This document shows positions 17,485-26,814 of a stretch of 64,000 nucleotides of DNA, in pieces. How positions within the stretch are numbered: the first letter of the stretch is position 1; every line of letters starts with the position of its first letter. Source of the stretch: an uncultured Schlesneria sp. (GTDB lineage Bacteria > Planctomycetota > Planctomycetia > Planctomycetales > Planctomycetaceae); contig CAIVEI010000141.1 of the NCBI GenBank assembly GCA_903904835.1, positions 21,472 to 85,471 on the forward strand, read 5' to 3'. The translations under genes were made by a program, and so were the position numbers. The notes under the pieces were generated by a model, which was given only the letters and a program-made list of their open reading frames with translations, was not told the origin of the DNA and did not search any database.

Positions 17485-19341
17485 TTACAAATGCGGGCGC
17501 GTTGTCACAACAGGAATTACTGAACGATGTGATACCACGACGGTATCTGCCAATCGGTCGCCAAGTCGTTGTTGTGACGGCGATAATATGATGCTGATCG
17601 CGGCAGGGATCGGAGTGATCATGCACATCAGATCGATCCAATACAGGATTGTTCTCAGTAGAGATCTGGCGATTCCACAGGGACGCCCCGTTGAACTGAC
17701 AGTACGGATTCCCAGCAGCCATTTTCCTGGTGTCAGTCCATACCGACCTTCCAGGATGATCCGCGTAAATAACAGCAGGGTCGTCGAAATGAGCACGAAA
17801 AGGAACAATGTCCATTCGTCGGTGACGACGGGGAAAAACGTTTTTGCCGATTGTTCCCACGCCTCTTTCAGCGATGACCGAAGCATTGGAACATTCACAC
17901 CAGAGAGATGTTGTTCGTAATCAAGGAGTCGATTACAAACTTCCTCCGTGGTTGGATGAGGCCAGCTCACTCCTGTGAATCGGGTCAACGAAAGCACGAG
18001 GATCACAGGCAAAAGATCGATAGACAATGCGAGCGATCTTTCCCAGATGGATGCAAAACGTATTACGTCAGTGGATGTTACTTGAACCAGGTTGTGACTA
18101 AACCAGGCCGTTCCACCGACAATGATCGCCAGATGTACGAGCCACGCGAGAATGAATCCCCGCAGCAAACGTTTCCAGCGTGACAGATACTCGTTTGCAA
18201 ATCCGGGCGAGATCAAATGGGCTGGCTGAATCACGTTTCCCTGAATCCGGCGAATTGCGATGCGTCCCCATTTGTAAGGATGATAATCGATGACATAGGC
18301 ATCCGATTTCGAAGGATCGGCACAAAGCAGGTCGACTCCGATCCGATCGTAATGACCGATCGCTGTGATTGGTTTCAGATCTCCTTCTGCGGTCCGCCGC
18401 GTGTAGGTTCCGTTTTCATCGCTCGGTCCCCACATGTTGAATATCGGCCCCGATTGATCGCAGGCCATTTGGTCGGAATTGTAACGATCACGGCTCTCAG
18501 CCGATTGAATTGGTTCCCAGCCAGAGACCTCGGCGACTGAGTTTGCTGGGGCCATCGCCGAGGCTTCTTTCGCTTCTTCGTCGGCAAATTCGAAGCCGTT
18601 GCGGTATGCAGAGAAGGTGGGGTATTCGGCAACAAAAATGTGAGTTTGCTGGCCTTGCTGGACGACTGACAGTTGAAGTTGACCCGGGGCCGATGTGCTA
18701 GGGGGTTGTTTCGATGTCAGAGGTAACAAAACCAGCCGGTCACGTTCATCATCGCGATACCAGAAACGCCCGGCGGTCGGAAACAGGACCTTACGGCCGT
18801 CGATCCAGTGACCGTCGATCAGGTGTATCAAACGATATCCACCGTCATCAGTGAAACGGACCATGGTCAATTGGTCGTCATACGCGAACGGAAGCTGGCT
18901 CAAGACTGCTGACATTGCCGGTGAAACGGCAACTCGTTTAACGGCTTTATCGACGACTTCGTAGATACCGTTGCCGGTATTCAAAAAGAGAACGTCTTTG
19001 ACAAAGGTCCTTGCGCAGAAGGGGCCGCGTACAACAATTCCCGTGTCGTGGTCAATTCCCGTCGTCAGATCGAGTCGACGAAGCCGAAATTCTTCGGTGG
19101 TCGCAAATTGCATGTTGGCAAACTGCGGGGCGGATACGTGCCAAAGTTCGCCGTCCTTCGTGGGGCCGCCATACTCGACATATTCGCTGGCAGAAAAACC
19201 GAATGGTTTGCCTGATAACGCCGAGGCAATAGCGCCAGCAACGATGACAAACGGCAAAACAAGACTCAGGCAAACAACGACAAAAATACCCACGACTGCG
19301 GCGATCGGGCGGACGTCAGTCGTGGGCATTGTCGATGACAC
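17485..19341 (-). CDS. RDD-family membrane protein with large extracytoplasmic domain
   Basis: A 618-residue membrane protein. After one N-terminal membrane segment (VVGIFVVVCLSLVLPFVIVAG), about 330 residues form a beta-rich soluble domain with repeated strand pairs, perhaps propeller-like. Several membrane helices and an RDD domain follow: FASIWERSLALSIDLLPVIL, RYGLTPGKWLLGIRTVSSTG, QQRLGDRLADTVVV. RDD proteins are poorly characterised; some are linked to ion transport. The gene starts 21 bases after the efp stop and is probably the last gene of the earP-efp operon. Confidence 0.85.
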   Translation of the reverse strand: MSSTMPTTDVRPIAAVVGIFVVVCLSLVLPFVIVAGAIASALSGKPFGFSASEYVEYGGPTKDGELWHVSAPQFANMQFATTEEFRLRRLDLTTGIDHDTGIVVRGPFCARTFVKDVLFLNTGNGIYEVVDKAVKRVAVSPAMSAVLSQLPFAYDDQLTMVRFTDDGGYRLIHLIDGHWIDGRKVLFPTAGRFWYRDDERDRLVLLPLTSKQPPSTSAPGQLQLSVVQQGQQTHIFVAEYPTFSAYRNGFEFADEEAKEASAMAPANSVAEVSGWEPIQSAESRDRYNSDQMACDQSGPIFNMWGPSDENGTYTRRTAEGDLKPITAIGHYDRIGVDLLCADPSKSDAYVIDYHPYKWGRIAIRRIQGNVIQPAHLISPGFANEYLSRWKRLLRGFILAWLVHLAIIVGGTAWFSHNLVQVTSTDVIRFASIWERSLALSIDLLPVILVLSLTRFTGVSWPHPTTEEVCNRLLDYEQHLSGVNVPMLRSSLKEAWEQSAKTFFPVVTDEWTLFLFVLISTTLLLFTRIILEGRYGLTPGKWLLGIRTVSSTGRPCGIARSLLRTILYWIDLMCMITPIPAAISIILSPSQQRLGDRLADTVVVSHRSVIPVVTTRPHL

Positions 19342-19362
19342 GAGTATGCCTTCACGTTTTGA

Positions 19363-19935
19363 TCATGAGAGGCGTTTGCGGAATTCACCGGTTTCGGTAT
19401 CGATTTCGATTTTGTCACCGATTTCGACGAAGGCTGAAACCTGAAGTTCGTGTTTTGTTTCCTTCAGAACAGCCGTTTTGGTGATCTTGCCTGAAGTGTC
19501 GCCGCGGACGACCGGTTCGGTGTATTCCACTTCACGAACAATGATCTTCGGCAGGACGACAGAAATCGGTCGGTCTTCGTAAAACGTCACTTCGCAGACT
19601 TCTTCCATGCCGTCAACGATATATTTTTCGAGATCGGAAATGGTTTCTGCATCGATTTCGTACTCGTTGAATTCGTCGTCGACGAAGACGTGGTTGGGGG
19701 CTGAGAAATAGGAATATTTACAATCCTTTTTCTCCATCATGACCCCTTCAAGTTTGTCGTCCGACTTGAAAATCACTTCGGAAACCCGGTTGGTCAAAAG
19801 ATTTTTGGCTTTCACTTTGACCACGGCCTGGTTACGACCGGATTTGTTGATGACCGCCTTGATAACGACGACGGGCTCACCTTCAAGAATGACCACGTTG
19901 CCTGACTGCAGATTGTTGGCGATCTTAACGCTCAT
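19363..19935 (-). CDS. efp: translation elongation factor P (arginine type)
   Basis: EF-P binds the ribosome between the P and E sites and relieves stalling at consecutive prolines. The true start is MSVKIANNLQ (19935), giving 190 residues, the usual EF-P length. A GGGAAG ribosome-binding site precedes it, and the ORF-track start adds 24 unrelated residues. The KOW-like domain I carries the modification loop NKSGRNQAVV with Arg34 at the tip, equivalent to the Arg32 that EarP rhamnosylates, in place of the lysine used by EpmA. Domains II and III follow, ending GEFRKRLS. The earP gene lies immediately upstream on the same strand, so enzyme and substrate are co-expressed. Confidence 0.97.
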   Translation of the reverse strand: MSVKIANNLQSGNVVILEGEPVVVIKAVINKSGRNQAVVKVKAKNLLTNRVSEVIFKSDDKLEGVMMEKKDCKYSYFSAPNHVFVDDEFNEYEIDAETISDLEKYIVDGMEEVCEVTFYEDRPISVVLPKIIVREVEYTEPVVRGDTSGKITKTAVLKETKHELQVSAFVEIGDKIEIDTETGEFRKRLS

Positions 19936-20025
19936 AAAACACTTCCCGTATTGCCTGTCGATAATGTGATTTCGCATCCGCCAACCTTGGTCAGAACGCG
20001 CCCGCAACGCCGCCTGGAGTGAGAC

Positions 20026-21156
20026 TCACTTTCCAAAAACGAAGCGAACCAGATTGTCGGCCAGATTCCTCGTTCGGTCAAGTTGCCCGACCCAGACTTT
20101 TGTGTGTAACTCAAGCGAAGGCCAAACTGCGACGAAATCCCGCCAACTCGCCCCGATTTCGCCAGGCCCGTTCCACCGCTGCCAAAACCGCTTAACGGTC
20201 TCGGATTCGGGGAAATTTTGCAGGTATCTCGTCAAAAACGCTTCCAGCTTAATGAGATGCGTGTTTTCGGTCTGAGGGTAAATCTGCCATACGAAGGGAC
20301 GTTGCGCCCATTGAGCCCGAACGAACGAGTCTTCGCCTCGTACAAAATTCATGTCACAGGCCCAAAGCAGCCGGTCGTAGCCCGTATGCGAAAGAAACGG
20401 AAGTGCATGCAGGGTCAGTTGGTTCTTGGAAAACGCAGCTCCCGGTAATAGTTGTTCCCCCAGCCAATCAGCCACCTGACGTGCGGGAGCTCCGGGCGTG
20501 ACGAGGACCCGGATGCGGTCGGGGCCATCAGCCCATTCTTGAAGTAATTCCGGCAGCATCGGGTTGTCGTAGCAAAAGAGGGAAACACGAGTTTCGGTAC
20601 CCTCACGAGGCGGAACGCCGAGTCCGGCCAAGAATTTGTCGGCATCGCTCTCGTCGAAGTTTGAGCGAACGGAAAGGAGGTCTCGTTCACGAATCAGGCC
20701 ACCGGTTGTCGGGGTAAATCCAGGAAAGAAGAAATGCTTTCTCAGCGGATGATGCTTGTGAGGCGATGCCAGCAGGTGAGTACCGACTACCCAGTCTTCG
20801 GCGCTCAGGTATTCCAGGTTGATCCAGATCGGAGCCGTTTTTCGTGCCGCCATGGTTTCGATGTAACTTTCCGGAAGTTCGCACGCGAATGCCTCAATCA
20901 CGACATCGGCGACCTCTACTGAAGGAAAATCGGGTCGCCAGCGATGGATTTCCATCCCTTCCAGATGCTGGACTTCGGCATCGGTATTTATGGAGGGGCA
21001 CAGATGCGAGAAGCTGTCGAGATTGTCGACCCACAACCGAATGTCTGCGTCATGTTCGTCAGCTAACTGTCTTGCCAGTCGCCAGCAGACACCGATGTCG
21101 CCGTAGTTATCAACGACGGTGCAGAAGATGTCCCAGCGTAAAATGTTGTTTTGCAT
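20026..21156 (-). CDS. earP: EF-P arginine rhamnosyltransferase
   Basis: EarP transfers rhamnose from dTDP-L-rhamnose to the loop arginine of EF-P. The 376-residue length is typical. The N-terminal motif FCTVVDNYGDIGVCWRLAR contains the conserved aspartates, here D16 and D20, that are needed for catalysis. The C-terminal nucleotide-sugar site reads RGEDSFVRAQW and PFVWQIYPQ. It sits 90 bases upstream of efp, in the arrangement known from Pseudomonas and Neisseria. Activity would need a dTDP-rhamnose pathway elsewhere in the genome. Confidence 0.96.
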   Translation of the reverse strand: MQNNILRWDIFCTVVDNYGDIGVCWRLARQLADEHDADIRLWVDNLDSFSHLCPSINTDAEVQHLEGMEIHRWRPDFPSVEVADVVIEAFACELPESYIETMAARKTAPIWINLEYLSAEDWVVGTHLLASPHKHHPLRKHFFFPGFTPTTGGLIRERDLLSVRSNFDESDADKFLAGLGVPPREGTETRVSLFCYDNPMLPELLQEWADGPDRIRVLVTPGAPARQVADWLGEQLLPGAAFSKNQLTLHALPFLSHTGYDRLLWACDMNFVRGEDSFVRAQWAQRPFVWQIYPQTENTHLIKLEAFLTRYLQNFPESETVKRFWQRWNGPGEIGASWRDFVAVWPSLELHTKVWVGQLDRTRNLADNLVRFVFGK

Positions 21157-21220
21157 GATCTGCTAGCGAGAAAACGAGGGCTTGCTGGATTAGTCGGAGC
21201 GGCCGTTAACCCGGATGAAA

Positions 21221-21300
21221 CGTTAGCCCGACGCGCAAGCGAGGGATCTTCTCTTGGTTTTAACGGGAATAAGATCCCTCGCTTGCGGTTCGGGCCAACG
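21221..21300. repeat. intergenic inverted repeat
   Basis: The arms of 30 bases (21221-21250 and 21271-21300) match at about 26 positions, with a perfect 16-base core GCAAGCGAGGGATCTT / AAGATCCCTCGCTTGC. A sequence related to the 16.4-kb repeat (ggcccgttaacca) follows at about 21359. Both lie between two minus-strand genes and may act as terminators or be dispersed elements. Confidence 0.75.
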
Positions 21301-21425
21301 TTTCGCGGCGTTTTTTGATTTGATGTCCTTTCTTTGGCCATTCGTTCGGCTGGTCCAATGGCCCGTTAACCACTCACACAGGGGGAGGTGGGTTTTCGTT
21401 TCAATCGTTAGTTTTGGGTGGTGGA

Positions 21426-23969
21426 TTACGGAAGTCCGTTTAATTTTCTTGTGACCCATTCGGTCATCATGAGCGTGAAGATGATTGCCAGCCAGGGCCA
21501 GCGATCCCAGAGAGTCAATTCTTCGTATTGCGTTGTCGTCGATTCGACTTTTTTAAACATTTTTGGCAGATCGCGGACCTCGTCCGCAAGAAACAATCGA
21601 CCGCCACTGGAGTCGGCAATTTGCGTGAGCAGATCTTTGTTCGCACTGAGATCGCTCAGCTCAACACTTGGTTTGTCATCAACATACAATGTTGTCTCGA
21701 TCATTTTCTCGCCGAGGATTGCGTGTTCGGCGGTCAGGCGGACCTGGTACTCACCGGGTGGCAATGAGAGCGCTCGACCTTCGTGCTGAAGTGGCTGCCC
21801 TTTGACTGGTGTCAAATCGATCGTAGTGAACGACTGATCGTTCTGGTCACCTCGTCGAAAGAGTTCGGCCCGTGCTTTCAGCTTGGGAAATTTTAGTAAG
21901 AATGATGGAGTCCAACGTGCCCGAAAGGATGCCGGTTGTCCGACTTCGATATTCGCTTTTTCGGCGCCAAACCTGACAAAATCGGTGCCGGCAGACATCT
22001 TGTTTGTCGCGGCCCATCTGGCCAGTTGCGCCCAGAATCGATGATGATATTTGTCGCCAACGCGATATCGCCATCGCCACGTCGCGTCGATTCCAAGCCA
22101 GACAACTTGCCCCGACCCGACAAACTGATGGATGATGACTCCGAACTTGCGATCGGTGGTCAAGCCGTCCACTCGTCCGGCGGGGACCAGCGTCGTCGTC
22201 CAGACGGTCGAGCCAGGTTTTGCTTCGCCAAGCATGGCCCACATCTGCCCAGGCAGACCTTTCCAGATCGCGACGTTCTGGACAAGTTCCTGTGCGAACT
22301 GCAGCATCGGTTGTTGTTCGCCGTCGGCGTTCAATTGTAAGGGAAGGCCGCGATTCCTTGGGGTTTCTTCCTGCGTCTTGTCCACAAGACTGACGGGGAT
22401 CAATTTTGTGATCGGTAACAGTTGATCCAACGCCGAGGAACGATGTTGCAGCGGCATATGTTTTTGTCCCGCTGCGAGGACGACAGTTCCCCCTTCGGAG
22501 ACAAATTTCAGCAACAGTTGCCAGGCGGTATCGGTGAATCTGTCGGGAGGAACGTCTCCGATAATCACAAGATCCAGGTCGGCGAAGGACGAGCCAGCAA
22601 CGTCGGTCGGATCGGCGGGAATTTTCAATTGTTGAGGAAAGAACGGTTCGGGCAAAACGCCGAGATGTGGTTGCTCAAATAAGACATGCTTCAGGTCAAC
22701 CCGTTCATCGCGACCCAGTGCCGCGTCAAGGTAGCGGAATTCCCAGCGGGCATCCCCATCAACGAGCAGGACTTTGGCTCGATCGTCAACGACACTGATG
22801 GCAAAGGTCCGGCTGTTGTTGTCGTCTCGCGTCTCCCCTTCCTGAACGGGAGTGCGCACAAGATATGACTTGCGTCCCAACTCGTTCGCATCAAGATCAA
22901 ATTCGGCAACGATCGAAGTCCCTGTGCATTTCACTGATTGTCGAATCGGAGTGGCATCGGGGGTGTCTTCTGGTACCAATTCAATGTCGATGGTTTTTCC
23001 TTCGAAACCGTGAGTGCTCAGCGTCACCTTCAGTTGCGGATGATCGCTTTTATAAACGGTCTGAGGATGATCAAGCTGAAGAATTGACAGGTCTTTCGGG
23101 CGATAAGTCGAACCAATCAACACCGGATAGACGGGAGAATTGACCGCTTTCAACGACGATGCAATCGCCGAAAGGTTTTGTTGTGAGTGATCACGTCCGT
23201 CTGTAAAAAGGATAATCCCTGTCACTTCGCCGTTACCAACCGCTCCTCGTTGCAGGCCGAGAGACAAGTCCGAGGTGTCAATGGCCAGGCTGGCGGATGG
23301 CTCGGCCAGGATTTGTGGAAGCTGCTGCTTCTCGATGGATTCCGCCTTGCCCGCGAAGACAAACAATTCGACCCGGCTGAGTTTCTCGAGCTGATCAAGC
23401 ACGGGATTTTTCGTGCCGCTCAGTAATCGTCGGGCGATTTCGCTGCGTGGAAGTTTGTCGAGGTCGGCAAAGATCGATTTCAAATTCTGCCGCCGGGACT
23501 CGGTGAGCGCGGCACGTCGAGTTTCGTCATCCGTTTCGTCGGCATCGACCCAATCGGGCTGCTGATCGGTATCGAATGCCGTCTGCCACCGATCCAGACG
23601 TTCTTCGTGCGCAGTATTACCAATCAGTTCCAGTCCGCGCGCGACGCGGAGTTTTTCGGCTTTTGTTGCATGTTTGTCGATCGTCGACATGCTACCGGAG
23701 ACGTCAATTCCGATAAGAATGCGACTGACATGCGAGTGTTCAAGCGTCCAACTCAGGGTCGGTTGCAAGAGTGTCATTAAAATGACCGCCAGCACACCAA
23801 ATCGCAGAAAGAGAAGTCCCGTTCCGAGTGAACGCGAAACGAGTTGTCGTTCGTAGCGCGAGATTGCGATGATCATCAAGAACGCCAATCCCACGGCGAC
23901 CAGGTGGCAAACCAGCATCGTTTGCGACTGGGTCCCCTGGAAGACGAGTTGGCGAGTCTGTGGCGACAT
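21426..23969 (-). CDS. VWA-domain / glutamine-amidotransferase-like membrane protein
   Basis: An 847-residue membrane protein started at MSPQTRQLVF (23969); the ORF-track start adds nine residues. Two N-terminal membrane segments (CHLVAVGLAFLMIIAISRY and LLFLRFGVLAVILMTLLQP) precede a von Willebrand A domain with the metal site motif IGIDVSGSMS. The centre has a GATase1-like segment (DLVIIGDVPPDRF, FVSEGGTVVLAAG), without an obvious catalytic triad. A C-terminal membrane helix (WPWLAIIFTLMMTEWV) ends the protein. This architecture is widespread in planctomycetes, usually beside BatA/MoxR-type genes; the role is unknown. No MoxR gene is adjacent here, but one lies at 40.8 kb. Confidence 0.88.
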   Translation of the reverse strand: MSPQTRQLVFQGTQSQTMLVCHLVAVGLAFLMIIAISRYERQLVSRSLGTGLLFLRFGVLAVILMTLLQPTLSWTLEHSHVSRILIGIDVSGSMSTIDKHATKAEKLRVARGLELIGNTAHEERLDRWQTAFDTDQQPDWVDADETDDETRRAALTESRRQNLKSIFADLDKLPRSEIARRLLSGTKNPVLDQLEKLSRVELFVFAGKAESIEKQQLPQILAEPSASLAIDTSDLSLGLQRGAVGNGEVTGIILFTDGRDHSQQNLSAIASSLKAVNSPVYPVLIGSTYRPKDLSILQLDHPQTVYKSDHPQLKVTLSTHGFEGKTIDIELVPEDTPDATPIRQSVKCTGTSIVAEFDLDANELGRKSYLVRTPVQEGETRDDNNSRTFAISVVDDRAKVLLVDGDARWEFRYLDAALGRDERVDLKHVLFEQPHLGVLPEPFFPQQLKIPADPTDVAGSSFADLDLVIIGDVPPDRFTDTAWQLLLKFVSEGGTVVLAAGQKHMPLQHRSSALDQLLPITKLIPVSLVDKTQEETPRNRGLPLQLNADGEQQPMLQFAQELVQNVAIWKGLPGQMWAMLGEAKPGSTVWTTTLVPAGRVDGLTTDRKFGVIIHQFVGSGQVVWLGIDATWRWRYRVGDKYHHRFWAQLARWAATNKMSAGTDFVRFGAEKANIEVGQPASFRARWTPSFLLKFPKLKARAELFRRGDQNDQSFTTIDLTPVKGQPLQHEGRALSLPPGEYQVRLTAEHAILGEKMIETTLYVDDKPSVELSDLSANKDLLTQIADSSGGRLFLADEVRDLPKMFKKVESTTTQYEELTLWDRWPWLAIIFTLMMTEWVTRKLNGLP

Positions 23970-24135
23970 GGATTGGCAATGTCCAGCGGATTGCAACTGG
24001 TGAAACTGACTTCTAAGATGAAGCGTCTTATACCATGCAAGTTTCCGGTTGTGCCAATTGGCAATCAGACATTCCAGAACAAAACAGAGTTGATCCTGAT
24101 CGATCGGCTTTGTCTTTTCATCATATTCAACAAGG

Positions 24136-24582
24136 ATGGATCCCGTGCTTCAAGTGAAATCATGTGGCGTGATCGTATTCCGACGCGACCCTGAATTGTC
24201 ATTTTTGTTGATGAAACACTCCCATCGGTACGATTTGCCCAAGGGGCATACCGAAGACGGCGAGACAGAGCTTGAGACAGCTTTGCGAGAGATGTGGGAG
24301 GAAACCGGTATTCCCAAGGATGCTGTGAAGATCGATCCCGTGTTCCGCTATGAAGAAAAGTACTTTCCGATCGAACCACGATTCGGCAGCGATCGGGTCG
24401 AGAAGACTCTGGTCATTTTTTTAGGGTGGATTTCACAAAACTATCCGATTGCGGTGACCGAGCATGCAGGTCACGAATGGAAACGCTGGCATCCACCCCA
24501 CGACGTTCAGAGGTTTACAATCAACCCGCTGCTCGAAGCACTTCTTAAGTACTTTGAAACGCATCCGTTGCCGAACGACTGA
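24136..24582 (+). CDS. Nudix hydrolase
   Basis: A 148-residue Nudix enzyme. The full Nudix box GHTEDGETELETALREMWEETGI fits GX5EX7REUXEEXGU, so magnesium-dependent pyrophosphohydrolase activity is expected. The N-terminal CGVIVFRRDPELSFLLMKH and the PKGH before the box resemble bis(5'-nucleosyl)-tetraphosphatases (Ap4A hydrolases), but substrate prediction from sequence is weak. It is transcribed alone, divergently from the VWA protein. A short hairpin (aactctggaatcagagtt) follows at about 24648 and may terminate transcription. Confidence 0.93.
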   Translation: MDPVLQVKSCGVIVFRRDPELSFLLMKHSHRYDLPKGHTEDGETELETALREMWEETGIPKDAVKIDPVFRYEEKYFPIEPRFGSDRVEKTLVIFLGWISQNYPIAVTEHAGHEWKRWHPPHDVQRFTINPLLEALLKYFETHPLPND

Positions 24583-24684
24583 CATAGCGATGTTTCATCG
24601 ATACAAACAAAAGCACAGGCGAGCGAAGACGCACGCCTGTGGCACGCAACTCTGGAATCAGAGTTGAAAGAGGTATTAGCTGGT

Positions 24685-25734
24685 TTATTTCTTCTTCGTG
24701 AACCACTTTGAGACGCTGTCTCGCCAGCGCGAGATTGTTGTTGCGAGTTTCTGGGTCTCGGCTGGCGAAGGTTTATCTTTTTCGAGTTCAGCGGTCAGTT
24801 TCGTGATCTCTTCGTGAAGAGCTTTCACTTCTTCGCCTCGTTTTTCCCCGACTTGTTCTTCGTAATCTTTCAGATCATCAATCGCTTCCTGAAGAGCGGC
24901 CCGAGACTCGTCATGTCGACCATCCTTCATCTCGATTTCCGCAAGCTTCAGATTGTCGGCAGTTTGCTTGAGCGGCAAGTCGATTTCTTCGAGTTCCAAC
25001 AGTACCCCACCTGCTTGAAGTGAATGAAGCGCCGAATCGGCCTGTTTGACCCTCTCATCGCCAAGTTCTTTACTCGCCAATCCGAGCGTTCTTCTCGCAA
25101 GATCCACGTCCAGCCTGACCAGCGTATAGGTGACATCGGCACGAGTGACAACCAGAGGAACTGGAGCCAGTGCGCCGTCTTGATCTTTCGGGGCGGTCCT
25201 TGGATCAACCTTAAGTCCCGCTTCATGTTTCGCCCGGATGACGGGGGAAATCACATCGCGGCGATCGATATCTTCAAACAGGGTGACGTAGCGAGGGGTG
25301 ACGTCGTCCTCATCAACATAGCAGACATCGCCAGAGGTGATTTGCGTTTTCACTTTATAGTGAGGCAGCAAGCCGTCGACAATCTTCATCAGTTTTAGTG
25401 CTTGTTCGACGTGGCGAACGGCATCCTGTTTGTGATTTTCGGCGATTGCGTCTCTCGCTTGAGCGACATGTTTCAGAATTCGCCCTGATGCGAATGAGAC
25501 TTCCCGCATTTCTACATCACTCAGGTGAGCCACAGGTTCCACGTCGATTTTGGACACGATCCGCAACGGTTTATCGGTCTTTTCCGCGTCTGTTTTTGCG
25601 GCCGGAGCGTCCTTGCCGTTCTTGACGGGCTTGGGTGCATCTGCTGCGAGGCAAAAGCTCGTCGCCAGACAACCAACTGAGAGCATCGATTGGAAAATTA
25701 TACGGTTCACAATTTGTACTCCTGATTCAAACAT
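24685..25734 (-). CDS. YfdX-family exported protein
   Basis: A 349-residue helical protein with an N-terminal signal (SMLSVGCLATSFCLAAD). The segment ASGRILKHVAQARDAIAENHKQDAVRHVEQALKLMKIVDGLLP is typical of YfdX proteins, which in enterobacteria belong to an acid/multidrug stress regulon. The C-terminal third (LKDYEEQVGEKRGEEVKALHEEITKLTAELEKD) is a coiled coil that extends beyond the usual family length. The start is the ATG at 25734, only six bases after the stop of the upstream gene, so the two are co-transcribed. Its biochemical function is unknown. Confidence 0.87.
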   Translation of the reverse strand: MFESGVQIVNRIIFQSMLSVGCLATSFCLAADAPKPVKNGKDAPAAKTDAEKTDKPLRIVSKIDVEPVAHLSDVEMREVSFASGRILKHVAQARDAIAENHKQDAVRHVEQALKLMKIVDGLLPHYKVKTQITSGDVCYVDEDDVTPRYVTLFEDIDRRDVISPVIRAKHEAGLKVDPRTAPKDQDGALAPVPLVVTRADVTYTLVRLDVDLARRTLGLASKELGDERVKQADSALHSLQAGGVLLELEEIDLPLKQTADNLKLAEIEMKDGRHDESRAALQEAIDDLKDYEEQVGEKRGEEVKALHEEITKLTAELEKDKPSPAETQKLATTISRWRDSVSKWFTKKK

Positions 25735-25739
25735 TGGAC

Positions 25740-26438
25740 CTATTTGACCGTTTTGGCCGGAGCAACCCGAGCCCCGACACGTTCGATTTCGTGACCTACT
25801 GTTTCAAATCCAGCACCAATTTCATCGATAACATATCCGGTCCCTTCGATCAGTTTGGAGGAAATTACACGCGAGTTCTTTGCGATTTCGGCGGTAGAGG
25901 CTCTCATGCGCGCATCGGATCTGGCCGCTGCTCGTTCCATATTGTCGGCTGCCGCTCGCAAGTATTGACCCGAGATCCGAGTTTCTTTCTTACGCCAGGC
26001 TTCGGCAGCTCTGACGTATTGATAATCCGCCAACGCATGGAGTGCCCGTGCGGTGGCTGCATCCACTTCTTCGACAGACTTCACCGCTCCGCTTTCGATA
26101 TCTCTGGCCAGCGTTGTCAATTCATGTTCCGAATGGACCAAGCCACGTTTGACACGCTCCGATGCGTGTGCCGATGCGATCCGAAGGTGCACTGCGACTT
26201 TCCTGAGTTCTGCCGCTGCGGTTTTGACATCAGCCATCAGAAACGCTTCTCGAGCACGACTGATGTGTCGATCAGGTTCATCAGCCATCACGTGCCATTG
26301 ATCTTCTTCAACGAGCACGAAACCAACCGGGCCTTCCGGAGCTGTCTTTGTGTCTTTATCCTCGCCTCTTGCGACGGAGATGCCGGCGGTCTGTGAAAGG
26401 CATGCTAAGGCAATGACAATGGCGGAACGAATTCGCAT
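25740..26438 (-). CDS. exported helical protein, partner of YfdX gene
   Basis: A 232-residue protein with signal peptide MRIRSAIVIALACLSQTAGISVARG. The remainder is almost entirely alpha-helical, with repeats rich in Ala, Glu and Arg (ISRAREAFLMADVKTAAAELRKVAVHLRIA, then YLRAAADNMERAAARSDARMRAS). The first repeat resembles the helical units of YfdX proteins, so it may be a diverged relative. It is the first gene of a two-gene operon with YfdX. A GGGAGAACC ribosome-binding region precedes the ATG. Confidence 0.82.
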   Translation of the reverse strand: MRIRSAIVIALACLSQTAGISVARGEDKDTKTAPEGPVGFVLVEEDQWHVMADEPDRHISRAREAFLMADVKTAAAELRKVAVHLRIASAHASERVKRGLVHSEHELTTLARDIESGAVKSVEEVDAATARALHALADYQYVRAAEAWRKKETRISGQYLRAAADNMERAAARSDARMRASTAEIAKNSRVISSKLIEGTGYVIDEIGAGFETVGHEIERVGARVAPAKTVK

Positions 26439-26609
26439 CTTGGTTCTCCCTACCCTGATTAGTGAAATTTGTTTGCTACGTCACTGATCGAATGTTTCGA
26501 CAGCGGCATATTCAATGATGAGTGGGTTCTGCCGGACAATGATCTTCATTTGCACATCGCGTTCCATTCCGGTTCGAGGGCCATTTCCTTTACAAAATCC
26601 CAATTTTTC

Positions 26610-26636
26610 ACTCACCCCGTTGGTGAGTTTTTTTTC
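26610..26636 (+). terminator. rho-independent terminator on the plus strand, upstream of the nuclease gene
   Basis: ACTCACC-CCGT-TGGTGAGT is followed by a run of eight T residues, a textbook intrinsic terminator. No plus-strand gene lies immediately to its left: the genes at 24.7-26.4 kb are on the minus strand. It may therefore end a short unannotated transcript starting in the 26.44-26.60 kb gap, or act as an attenuator in the leader of the nuclease gene. Confidence 0.7.
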
Positions 26637-26640
26637 AGTT

Positions 26641-26656
26641 GGCGAATTTCAAGCCG
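26641..26656 (-). promoter_or_regulatory. weak sigma54-like site before the YfdX operon
   Basis: On the minus strand, CGGCTTGAAATTCGCC has GG and GC 12 bases apart as in -24/-12 promoters, but the flanking bases fit poorly. It lies about 200 bases before the operon start. I give it low weight. Confidence 0.22.
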
Positions 26657-26814
26657 GTCGATACCGCAATTCGGAGTTTTTCGCCGAATCACAAAGTGTG
26701 AAGACTGTGTGAATTCTGGCTATGCTTGCTATGCACGAAACCAGCATCCCTTTAGCTTCTTTCGAGGTCGATTTCGTTGTGGACGTTTTTGTCAGATCAT
26801 TTGAGGTGAAGTCA

